A stretch of DNA of 64,000 nt from JANMOK01 sp031415055 (GTDB lineage: Bacteria > Pseudomonadota > Alphaproteobacteria > Rhodobacterales > Rhodobacteraceae), in the NCBI GenBank assembly GCA_031415055.1, contig JANOQZ010000003.1, forward strand, positions 18,057-82,056, read 5' to 3'. Under the pieces are notes generated by a model, which ran no database searches, had not been told where the DNA came from, and saw only the letters and a list, made by a program, of their open reading frames with translations. Positions 17,172 through 24,858 of the stretch are shown here, one piece after another. The number at the start of each line of letters is the position of its first letter. Position 1 is the first letter of the stretch. The position numbers and the translations under genes are program-made.

Positions 17172-17642
17172 GTGAAAATTGGCATTCTCGCCATTGGCCG
17201 GTTGCGTTCTGGCCCGGAAAAGCAATTGTGCGACGATTATTTGTTGCGGGCCAATCGAACGGGCGGCAATCTTTCGCTTGGGCCGTTTTCGCTGGCCGAG
17301 TTTGAGGATAAACGCGGCGGCGGCATGGGCGCGGAATCCGCCTTGTTACGAACGGCAATCCCGCAATCGGCATGTCGGGTGGTTTTGGATGAACGCGGAA
17401 AAAACCTGACTTCCCCCAATTTCGCCCAACAAATCGCCCGCTGGCGCGATGAAGGGAAACGCGATTTGGTTTTTCTGATTGGCGGGGCTGATGGTCTAGA
17501 TGCGGAATTGAAATCAGATGCCGACTTTGCCCTTTCTTTTGGTCACATGGTTTGGCCGCATTTACTGGTGCGAGTGATGTTGGCAGAGCAATTGTATCGG
17601 GCTACATCCATCCTTGCGGGGTCGCCGTATCATCGGATTTGA
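17172..17642 (+). CDS. rlmH: 23S rRNA (pseudouridine(1915)-N3)-methyltransferase
   Basis: This 156-residue SPOUT enzyme methylates pseudouridine 1915 in helix 69 of 23S rRNA. The start is GTG 17172, six bases after rsfS. Diagnostic pieces are DLVFLIGGADGLD, LSFGHMVWPHLLVRVMLAEQLYRA and the invariant closing SPYHRI. The length matches the family exactly. It sits in the rsfS-rlmH-gpmI run. The call is secure. Confidence 0.96.
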   Translation: MKIGILAIGRLRSGPEKQLCDDYLLRANRTGGNLSLGPFSLAEFEDKRGGGMGAESALLRTAIPQSACRVVLDERGKNLTSPNFAQQIARWRDEGKRDLVFLIGGADGLDAELKSDADFALSFGHMVWPHLLVRVMLAEQLYRATSILAGSPYHRI

Positions 17643-17713
17643 ACGCCCGCTCTTGCCCTTGCCAAGTGGCGGTTATTATATCGCCTGCACGACCCCTTTT
17701 TCAGGATGCGCCA

Positions 17714-19243
17714 ATGCCCGTTCCCAAGCCCGTTGTGTTATGCATTCTTGACGGTTGGGGCATGCGTAAAGAAACCTTTGCCAATGCTGTAGCCTTGGCA
17801 GACACGCCCGCGTTCGACCAAGTGATGGCGGAGTGTCCGAATTCGACATTGATCGCCTGCGGCCCTGACGTGGGCCTGCCGGAAGGTCAGATCGGCAATT
17901 CCGAAGTCGGCCATACCAACATCGGGGCGGGCCGCATTGTGTGGATGGATTTGCCGAAAATCGACAAGGCAATTGCGGACGGCACATTCGAACAAAACCC
18001 TGCCCTGCAATCGTTCATCACCACGATGATGGCCAAACACGGCACGGCGCATATTGCCGGATTGCTGTCCCCTGGCGGGGTGCATTCGCACCAGAAGCAT
18101 TTGTCGCGGGCGGCGCAGATCATTGCTGCCGCCGGTGTGCCGGTGAAAATTCACGCATTTCTGGATGGGCGCGATGTGCCGCCGAAAAGTGCGGATGGGT
18201 TCCTAGCGAGTTTCGAGGCCGAATTGCCGGCAACTGCCAAGATTGCGACGGTAACGGGACGGTTTTTTGCGCTGGACCGCGACAACCGGTGGGAGCGGGT
18301 GCAGGAAGCTTACGACGTAATTGTTGCGGCCAAAGGTGGGCATGAACAATCGGCGCGTGCGGCGGTCGCGGCCAGCTATGCGCGTGGCGAAAGCGATGAG
18401 TTTGTCGCGCCAACTGTCATCGGCGATTACAAAGGCGTGGCGCAGGGTGACGGGTTGTTGTTCATCAATTTTCGGGCGGATCGGGCACGGGAAATTTTAT
18501 CGGCATTGCTGGACCCAAATTTTGATGGTTTTCCGGTTCCCGGACGGCCGCAATTTGCGGCGGCTTGTGGGATGGTAGAATATTCAACCCACCTGAATGA
18601 ACTGCTGGATGTGATGTTCCCGGCCCGGGAAATTGCCAACACCCTGGGGCAATGGGTGGCGGCGCATGGCAAAACGCAGTTGCGACTGGCGGAAACCGAG
18701 AAATATCCGCATGTGACGTTTTTCATGAACGGCGGGATCGAGCCGCCTTATCCGGGTGAGGATCGACAGCTTTCGCCCAGTCCAAAAGTCAGGACCTATG
18801 ACCTGCAACCTGAAATGTCCGCAGCCGAGGTGACGGCGAATTTGGTCGCCGGTATCCGCTCGCAGAAATACGACCTGATCATCGTCAACTATGCCAACCC
18901 CGACATGGTGGGGCATACCGGCAATTTGGCGGCGGCGATTAAAGCATGCGAGGCGGTGGACAACGGCGTCGGTCAGGCTTTGGCGGCCTTGAAAGACGTT
19001 GGCGGCGCGATGATTTTGACAGCGGATCATGGCAATTGCGAAGTGATGATCGACCCGATCACCGGCGAGCCGCACACAGCGCATACGCTGAACCCGGTTC
19101 CGGTTATTTTGATTGGCGGGCCAAAAGGCGCGAGTTTGCGTGACGGTGGTCGCTTGGCCGATCTGGCGCCAAGCCTGTTGCAACTGATGGGTCTGCCACA
19201 ACCGGTTGAAATGACTGGGCAAAGTTTGGTTGTTGCCGGTTGA
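17714..19243 (+). CDS. gpmI: 2,3-bisphosphoglycerate-independent phosphoglycerate mutase
   Basis: This 509-residue manganese enzyme interconverts 2- and 3-phosphoglycerate in glycolysis and gluconeogenesis. The phosphoserine nucleophile lies in GNSEVGHTNIGAGR (Ser about 63), with VLCILDGWG at the N-terminus, ILTADHGNCE and EPHTAHTLNPVPVIL as metal-binding regions. ATG 17714, with AGGA at 17703-17706, is the true start; the open frame extends upstream into rlmH without homology. Its stop overlaps the next gene by four bases (TTGA), indicating translational coupling with the EnvC-like gene. Confidence 0.97.
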   Translation: MPVPKPVVLCILDGWGMRKETFANAVALADTPAFDQVMAECPNSTLIACGPDVGLPEGQIGNSEVGHTNIGAGRIVWMDLPKIDKAIADGTFEQNPALQSFITTMMAKHGTAHIAGLLSPGGVHSHQKHLSRAAQIIAAAGVPVKIHAFLDGRDVPPKSADGFLASFEAELPATAKIATVTGRFFALDRDNRWERVQEAYDVIVAAKGGHEQSARAAVAASYARGESDEFVAPTVIGDYKGVAQGDGLLFINFRADRAREILSALLDPNFDGFPVPGRPQFAAACGMVEYSTHLNELLDVMFPAREIANTLGQWVAAHGKTQLRLAETEKYPHVTFFMNGGIEPPYPGEDRQLSPSPKVRTYDLQPEMSAAEVTANLVAGIRSQKYDLIIVNYANPDMVGHTGNLAAAIKACEAVDNGVGQALAALKDVGGAMILTADHGNCEVMIDPITGEPHTAHTLNPVPVILIGGPKGASLRDGGRLADLAPSLLQLMGLPQPVEMTGQSLVVAG

Positions 19244-20358
19244 AAGTTTTTGTCGCCATTCTTGCCGTATTGGCCGCGACCTACAGCGTGCGAGCGGAGA
19301 CCGATTTATCCGCGCCGCTGAGTGCCGCAATTGCGGACATTGAAACTGCGAGCGAGCAGTTTGCGGCGGCATCGGGTTCCGACGATTTGGTTTTGACCTT
19401 GGGCGGCGTGATCACGGCTTATGAAAACGGACTGCGGCTGTTGCGCGATGACCTTCGGGTCTTGTCATTGCGACAACAGGAATTGGCCGCTGAATATGAC
19501 CGTGACAGCGGCGATTTCAGCCGAATACTTGGCACGCTTTATGCGATGGAGTCTCAGCCTGCGCCGCTGTTGTTCTTGCATCCCAATGGTCCACTGGCGG
19601 CGGCGCAAACCGCACAGTTGTTGGGCGTGGCGGCACCGGCGTTGCAGGGCAAGGCGAGGGTTTTGAAAGATCAGATCGTTGCGATTGACAAATTGCGTTC
19701 GTTGCGGGGGATTGCGACCGATAATTTGCGGCAAGGATTGGCCGGTTTGGTCAATGCACGCGCCGCCCTGGACGACGCAATCGCCAAGGGCGATGCGGTG
19801 CCCGCTTTGTTTGTCGAAGACCGCATGCAGGTGCAGATATTATCGGCAACGGCGGAAAGTTTGACGGCTTTCGCCAGCGAGCTTGCCAAATTGCCGCTGC
19901 CCAATTTTGCGACCGAGCCAATTTTGCTAGCAGAAACGAAGTTTCCGTTACCGGTGGCGGGCTTGATCAAGACCGCGTTCAACCAGCCCGATGCATCGGG
20001 CTTGCGCCGTCCGGGGATTGTTGCCGAAGCGGCCCCGATGTCTTTGGTGACAACGCCGTTTGATGCGACGATACGTTTTGCCGGGCCGTTTCTGGACTTT
20101 GGCAATGTCGTCATTCTGGAGCCGCAGGCGGGAACTTTGCTGATCCTCGCCGGGATCGAACGGCTGTTCCGCGCTGAAGGTGACGTGCTAAGCAAAGGCG
20201 ACCCGATTGGCCAACTTGGCGGCAGTGATACGACAGATGAAGAATTTTTGATCGCAGCGTCAGCGGAAACTGGGGTGCAGGTCGCCCAAACACTCTATAT
20301 AGAACTTCGCAAAGACGGGGAGTCGGTCGATCCGACGCCTTGGTTCCAACAGGATTAG
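19240..20358 (+). CDS. EnvC-like murein hydrolase activator (degenerate M23/LytM)
   Basis: This 372-residue exported protein has a signal peptide (MKVFVAILAVLAATYSVRA), a long helical coiled-coil-prone middle and a C-terminal M23-like domain. The start is TTG 19240, overlapping the gpmI stop. In active LytM enzymes the metal-binding segments read IIDHG and YAH; here the corresponding stretch is NVVILEPQAGTLLILAGI, so the histidines are missing. That makes it a likely activator of cell-wall amidases, as EnvC is, rather than a peptidase. The gene order gpmI-envC-ctpA-rppH is common in alphaproteobacteria. Confidence 0.85.
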   Translation: MKVFVAILAVLAATYSVRAETDLSAPLSAAIADIETASEQFAAASGSDDLVLTLGGVITAYENGLRLLRDDLRVLSLRQQELAAEYDRDSGDFSRILGTLYAMESQPAPLLFLHPNGPLAAAQTAQLLGVAAPALQGKARVLKDQIVAIDKLRSLRGIATDNLRQGLAGLVNARAALDDAIAKGDAVPALFVEDRMQVQILSATAESLTAFASELAKLPLPNFATEPILLAETKFPLPVAGLIKTAFNQPDASGLRRPGIVAEAAPMSLVTTPFDATIRFAGPFLDFGNVVILEPQAGTLLILAGIERLFRAEGDVLSKGDPIGQLGGSDTTDEEFLIAASAETGVQVAQTLYIELRKDGESVDPTPWFQQD

Positions 20359-20371
20359 GCGGGATCGGCAG

Positions 20372-21724
20372 ATGAAAAACTATTACGTTGCAGGGTTTAT
20401 TGGTGCCTTGGTTGGTCTGGGCGTCACATTGCAATTCGCCCAGCCCATCGTGGCGCAAGAGGCGGAAGAAGCGGCGACGACATACGAGCAGCTCGATTTG
20501 TTTGGCGATATTTTTGAGCGCATCCGCTCGGGTTATGTGGAAAAGGTCGACGAAAAGAAACTGATCGAAGCGGCGATTAACGGCATGCTTAGTTCGCTCG
20601 ACCCGCATTCATCCTATATGCCGCCCGAGGCCTTTGCCGATATGCGATCAGAAACTCGTGGCGAGTTTGGCGGCTTGGGCATTGAGGTTACGCAAGAAGA
20701 TGGTTTTGTCAAAGTCGTCTCGCCGATCGACGACACGCCCGCCTCGCGCGCTGGCATTCTTTCGGGCGATTTCATAACACATGTGAATGGCGAGCAGGTT
20801 TTGGGCCTTACGCTGGATCAGGCAGTAGAGATGATGAAAGGGCCGGTTGGTTCGGAAGTTGTCATCACCATCGTGCGCGAGGGCACCGACCAGCCGTTCG
20901 ACGTGACATTGACCCGCGATACGATTGAGGTCAGCCCTGTAAGGTCCCGGCTGGAAGGGCAATCTGTGGTTGTGCGGATTTCGTCATTCACCGAGCAGAC
21001 ATTCAAAAACCTTGAAGCTGACATCAAGGAAAAAGTTGCAGAAGCCGGCGGTATCGAAAAAGTCGAAGGCTTTGTCTTGGACCTGCGCAACAATCCCGGC
21101 GGACTGTTGACGCAAGCGGTGGATGTTTCAGATGCTTTCTTGAACGAAGGCGAGATTGTTTCAACCCGCGGGCGCAATTCTGAAGACAGCGAGCGTTACA
21201 ACGCTACCGACGGCGACCTTGCCTCGGGCAAACCTTTGGTGGTTCTGGTCAATTCCGGCTCGGCTTCGGCATCGGAAATTGTCGCGGGCGCTTTGCAAGA
21301 TCATCGCCGCGCCGTCGTTGTTGGCACCGGCAGTTTTGGCAAAGGGTCGGTGCAAACGATCATGCCGATGCAGGGCGACGGTGCATTGCGACTGACGACG
21401 GCACGCTATTATACGCCATCGGGTCGCTCGATCCAAACCTTGGGCGTGGCACCTGATATCATCGTCGAATATCGCCCGCCGGTTGCGGAAGTTGATCCAG
21501 TTGATGGTTCGGTGCCCAGTTCACAATCGGACTTTTTCGTGGATTCCGAAAGCGATTTACGCGGCTCGCTCAACAACGATTCCTTGACCGAGGACGAGTT
21601 GAAACTTTTGGAAGAGGAACGCGCGGCGCAAGAAGCGACGGCAAAATTGCATTCGGAAGACAACCAGTTGGCCTATGCGTTGGATTTTATTCACGGAATG
21701 GCTGTCTTGAGTGCTGCGCCGTAA
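20372..21724 (+). CDS. ctpA: Carboxy-terminal processing protease (S41)
   Basis: This 450-residue periplasmic serine protease has an N-terminal signal or anchor (YVAGFIGALVGLGVTLQFA), a PDZ domain around residues 95-170 (GLGIEVTQEDGFVKVVSPIDDTPASRAGI) and an S41 domain. The catalytic Ser lies in the SASASE motif near residue 300 and the general-base Lys in GSFGKGSVQT about 25 residues on. It cleaves proteins from the C-terminus, typically cell-wall or envelope factors. It follows the EnvC-like gene by 13 bases and overlaps or abuts rppH. Confidence 0.96.
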   Translation: MKNYYVAGFIGALVGLGVTLQFAQPIVAQEAEEAATTYEQLDLFGDIFERIRSGYVEKVDEKKLIEAAINGMLSSLDPHSSYMPPEAFADMRSETRGEFGGLGIEVTQEDGFVKVVSPIDDTPASRAGILSGDFITHVNGEQVLGLTLDQAVEMMKGPVGSEVVITIVREGTDQPFDVTLTRDTIEVSPVRSRLEGQSVVVRISSFTEQTFKNLEADIKEKVAEAGGIEKVEGFVLDLRNNPGGLLTQAVDVSDAFLNEGEIVSTRGRNSEDSERYNATDGDLASGKPLVVLVNSGSASASEIVAGALQDHRRAVVVGTGSFGKGSVQTIMPMQGDGALRLTTARYYTPSGRSIQTLGVAPDIIVEYRPPVAEVDPVDGSVPSSQSDFFVDSESDLRGSLNNDSLTEDELKLLEEERAAQEATAKLHSEDNQLAYALDFIHGMAVLSAAP

Positions 21725-21755
21725 GTTGCAGTCGCTGGTAAAGCAGGTCGTTCTG

Positions 21756-22256
21756 TTGGAAAAGTCCGAGATTGAAAAACTGCCCTATCGGCCTTGCGTC
21801 GGCGTCATGCTGGTGAATGCCGAGGGGCATGTCTTTGTCGGTCAACGGCTGGATAGTCCCGGTCCCGCTTGGCAGATGCCGCAAGGTGGCATCGAACTTG
21901 GCGAATTGCCGCTAGCAGCGGCGGTTCGAGAACTTGGCGAAGAAACCGGGATCGACGCCGCCAATGTTTCTATCTTGGCTGAATCCGCGTTTTGGCATCG
22001 CTATGACCTGCCCGAAGTTTTGGTTGCAAAAATGTGGAAAGGCCGATTTCGCGGGCAAGAACAGAAATGGTATTTGATGCGGTTAAACGGCGATGACACG
22101 CTGATCGACATTGCCACCGAGACCCCCGAATTTCGCCGATGGACTTGGATGAATCCCAATGATCTTGTGGGCAATATCGTTCCGTTCAAACGCGAAGTTT
22201 ACGCCAAAGTCTTGGCCGAATTTCTGCCAATTTTTGGCCGATCACAGGTCGGGTAG
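21756..22256 (+). CDS. rppH: RNA pyrophosphohydrolase
   Basis: This 166-residue Nudix hydrolase removes pyrophosphate from the 5' end of transcripts and so triggers RNase E decay. The Nudix box GGIELGELPLAAAVRELGEETG is complete, preceded by YRPCVGVMLVN and followed by the FRGQEQKWYLMR region typical of RppH. TTG 21756 places the start at the usual distance before YRPCVG; GTG 21711 would add 15 residues and overlap ctpA by 14 bases. Its 3' end overlaps the convergent DUF1285 gene by about 15 bases. Confidence 0.93.
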   Translation: MEKSEIEKLPYRPCVGVMLVNAEGHVFVGQRLDSPGPAWQMPQGGIELGELPLAAAVRELGEETGIDAANVSILAESAFWHRYDLPEVLVAKMWKGRFRGQEQKWYLMRLNGDDTLIDIATETPEFRRWTWMNPNDLVGNIVPFKREVYAKVLAEFLPIFGRSQVG

Positions 22257-22841
22257 CTCGCTCGCCGGAACGAACGGGAAAAATTGCCCGGACGAGTGCA
22301 AGCCAAACCATTCTTGGTCGTCAACCAGCGCTTTGGTGCAATGTTCAATCATTCGATAAAAGCTTTTCCGGTCGATCAAAGCTTCCAGATTTCGCCGGAT
22401 GAGAATGTAGGGCGACGGCTCGCCGGTTTTCGGATCACGCTCAAAGCGCAGCGGATTGGTTGGGCCCGCCGTGGCGATGTCGTCAACGTTGGTGACGAAC
22501 GTCAAACGCTGATCCGGACCGGGATTTTCCACCTCAAAATCAACGGCTACAAACGGCACATCATCCACCCGGATGCCGACTTTTTCAACCGGCGTCACCA
22601 GCACGTAACCGGTTTCATCAAGCCTTAGGATCGAGGAAAACAACCGGACCAAAGGTTTTCGGCCAATCGGAGTGCCAAGATAGAACCAAGTGCCGTCGCG
22701 GCGAATTTGCATGTCAATATCGCCGCAAAAAGGCGGATTCCAAAGGTGGACGGGTGCGGGGCCTTTCAAACCCGCCGTTTTGGCCGCCAAAAGCAAGCTT
22801 TCGGTGCCGCCGGTCACGATTTTCTGAATATGATCGCCCAT
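22242..22841 (-). CDS. DUF1285 domain-containing protein
   Basis: This 199-residue cytoplasmic protein shows the DUF1285 signature NPPFCGDIDMQIRRDGTWFYLGTPIGRKPLVRLFSSILR followed by VTPVEKVGIRVDDVPFVAVDF. The family is conserved in alphaproteobacteria with no known biochemical role. ATG 22841 (MGDHIQKIV) is the natural start; the frame remains open far upstream, across the MoxR gene, which is a shadow. It is divergent from the MoxR operon across 88 bp, a neighbour pair that may share regulation. Confidence 0.88.
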   Translation of the reverse strand: MGDHIQKIVTGGTESLLLAAKTAGLKGPAPVHLWNPPFCGDIDMQIRRDGTWFYLGTPIGRKPLVRLFSSILRLDETGYVLVTPVEKVGIRVDDVPFVAVDFEVENPGPDQRLTFVTNVDDIATAGPTNPLRFERDPKTGEPSPYILIRRNLEALIDRKSFYRMIEHCTKALVDDQEWFGLHSSGQFFPFVPASELPDL

Positions 22842-22929
22842 TGATCTATGCCATCGCGCTTGAACGTGGTCTATTCTGCACCAAATCCGCGCCCGACGCG
22901 AGTGGCACCTAGTTTGTGAAGGCTTAAAT

Positions 22930-23940
22930 ATGGACACCGATCCGAATGAATTGGTCATGGCGATAGAAGAGGTTGGGCAGAAACTGATCGCCGCCAAAGC
23001 GATGATCGCCAAGCGCATCATTGGCCAAGATAAAGTTGTGGATTTGACCCTGATTACCCTGCTGTGCGGAGGGCATGGCTTGTTGGTTGGGGTTCCCGGG
23101 TTGGCCAAGACGCGCTTGGTCGAGTCCTTGGGAATCGTCATGGGGTTGCAGTCAAAACGCATTCAATTCACCCCGGATTTGATGCCATCTGACATTCTGG
23201 GGGCCGAAGTTCTGGAAACGGCCAGCGATGGTGGGCGGGCTTTTCGCTTCATCGCCGGTCCGGTGTTTTGCCAGTTGCTGCTGGCCGACGAGATAAACCG
23301 CGCCAGCCCGCGCACCCAATCCGCCCTGTTGCAGGCCATGCAGGAAAGGCAAGTCACGATTGCCGGCCAGCAACTTGATTTGGACGAGCCGTTTCACGTT
23401 TTTGCCACGCAAAACCCAATCGAGCACGAGGGCACATATCCCCTGCCCGAAGCGCAGCTTGATCGGTTTTTGATGCAGATCGATGTCGGCTATCCCGACC
23501 GTATCGCCGAACGCGCCATTGTTTTGGCGACAACCGGGCCGGAAGATGCCGCAGTTGACGCGGTGTTTGACACGAAAACGTTGCTGGAAGCGCAAGCGAT
23601 GCTGCGACGGCTTCCAGTCGGCGACGCGGTTTTGGAAATGATATTGGATTTGGTGCGTACGGCGCGACCGGGCGCGGATGATATGCCCAGCGCGATAGCG
23701 CAAGCGATTAGTTGGGGACCGGGGCCGCGCGCTGCGCAGGCGATGTTAATGGCAACGCGGGCACGCGCGGTTCTGCAAGGTCGGCTGGTGCCCTCGATTG
23801 ACGACGTATGCGCCTTGGCCATTCCAGTTTTGAAGCACCGCATGTCGCTTGGATTTGCCGCGCGGGCGCAGGGGCAGACGGTTGAAAGTGTCATTCAAGC
23901 TCTGGTTCGTCAGGTGACGGGAATCGAGGCGGCCGCGTGA
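22930..23940 (+). CDS. MoxR-family AAA+ ATPase
   Basis: This is a 336-residue chaperone-like ATPase. Walker A GVPGLAKT is at residues 54-61, Walker B LLLADEINRA near 117-126, sensor-1 FATQNPIEHEGTYPLPEAQLDRF and the C-terminal lid complete the MoxR subfamily. MoxR proteins assist folding or metal insertion of VWA-domain partners. It is first of four overlapping genes (ATPase, DUF58, BatA/DUF4159, amidotransferase-like) and overlaps the DUF58 gene by four bases. The family is certain; the client is unknown. Confidence 0.95.
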   Translation: MDTDPNELVMAIEEVGQKLIAAKAMIAKRIIGQDKVVDLTLITLLCGGHGLLVGVPGLAKTRLVESLGIVMGLQSKRIQFTPDLMPSDILGAEVLETASDGGRAFRFIAGPVFCQLLLADEINRASPRTQSALLQAMQERQVTIAGQQLDLDEPFHVFATQNPIEHEGTYPLPEAQLDRFLMQIDVGYPDRIAERAIVLATTGPEDAAVDAVFDTKTLLEAQAMLRRLPVGDAVLEMILDLVRTARPGADDMPSAIAQAISWGPGPRAAQAMLMATRARAVLQGRLVPSIDDVCALAIPVLKHRMSLGFAARAQGQTVESVIQALVRQVTGIEAAA

Positions 23941-24857
23941 TAGATATTCGGCCCAACAGCGCAGATATGACCGTTGGAAGCCGCGCGATTTGGTTACGGC
24001 GCGATGCGGAAAAGATTGTCGGTGCACTGCCACCGCTTTTGGCGGATGCACAGCAACTTGCCTATGTTGTGGCGGCGGGTTTGCACGGGCGCAGGCAACC
24101 CGGTCGTGGCGACGATTTTTGGCAGTTCCGTCAGGCAATTCCCGGCGATCCGGCGACTTTGGTGGATTGGCGACGCTCGAGCAGGTCGGATTTGCTGTTC
24201 GTTCGAGAACGCGAGCGCGAGGCGGCGCAAACCGTGCAAATTTGGGCCGATGCCTCGCGGGCGATGGACTATCGCGGTCCCTCGGCGCAGCACAGCAAGG
24301 GTGAACGCGCCAAGCTTTTGGCGCTGGCATTGGCGATATTGTTGAAGAATGCCGGGGAGCGTGTCGCCTTGATGGGAACGCGCGCCAATCAACCCAAGAG
24401 CAGCGAAAATCATCTGGAACTAATGGCGCTGGAAATGAGCCAAACTGACCGGCAGGCAGCAGATTTCGGCGTGCCGCCAAGCGACCTGATGGTGAAAAAC
24501 AGCAAGGCGGTGCTGCTATCGGATTTTCTGGGTCCGACGGAAAATCTGTTGCCGATTTTGAACCAAGCCGCCGACCAAGGCATCAGCGGTTGTTTGGTGC
24601 AGATCCTTGATGAGGTCGAGGAAACCTTTCCGTTTGACGGTCGGGTTCGGTTTGAAAGCATGGCGGGTACGTTGAATTTTGAAACGCAGAAGGCGGCGGC
24701 TTTGCGCAAAGAATATATCGATAGGCTGGCTGAACGGCGATTGTTTCTGGAAACGATAACCCGCCGCGCCGGTTGGCGGTGCTTGTTCCATCGCAGCAAT
24801 GAAAGCCCGCGCAAGGCGCTGCTTTGGCTGTATATGGCGATTGGGGAAGTGGCTTGA
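23937..24857 (+). CDS. DUF58 domain-containing protein
   Basis: This 306-residue protein has the DUF58 hallmark GRRQPGRGDDFWQFRQAIPGDPATLVDWRRSSRSDLLFVREREREAAQ in outline, followed by a degenerate VWA-like fold (QIWADASRAMDY, where the MIDAS DxSxS is reduced). Such proteins are the usual partner of MoxR ATPases. It starts at GTG 23937, overlapping moxR by four bases, and ends one base before the next gene. It has no signal peptide or membrane segment, so it is probably cytoplasmic or membrane-associated through partners. Confidence 0.92.
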   Translation: MIDIRPNSADMTVGSRAIWLRRDAEKIVGALPPLLADAQQLAYVVAAGLHGRRQPGRGDDFWQFRQAIPGDPATLVDWRRSSRSDLLFVREREREAAQTVQIWADASRAMDYRGPSAQHSKGERAKLLALALAILLKNAGERVALMGTRANQPKSSENHLELMALEMSQTDRQAADFGVPPSDLMVKNSKAVLLSDFLGPTENLLPILNQAADQGISGCLVQILDEVEETFPFDGRVRFESMAGTLNFETQKAAALRKEYIDRLAERRLFLETITRRAGWRCLFHRSNESPRKALLWLYMAIGEVA

Positions 24858-24858
24858 G

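Noticed and set aside
18584..19372. Long minus-strand open frame opposite gpmI and envC-like
   Set aside because: It is antisense to clear conserved coding sequence, is rich in Arg/Gln/His with no recognisable domain, and lacks a ribosome site.
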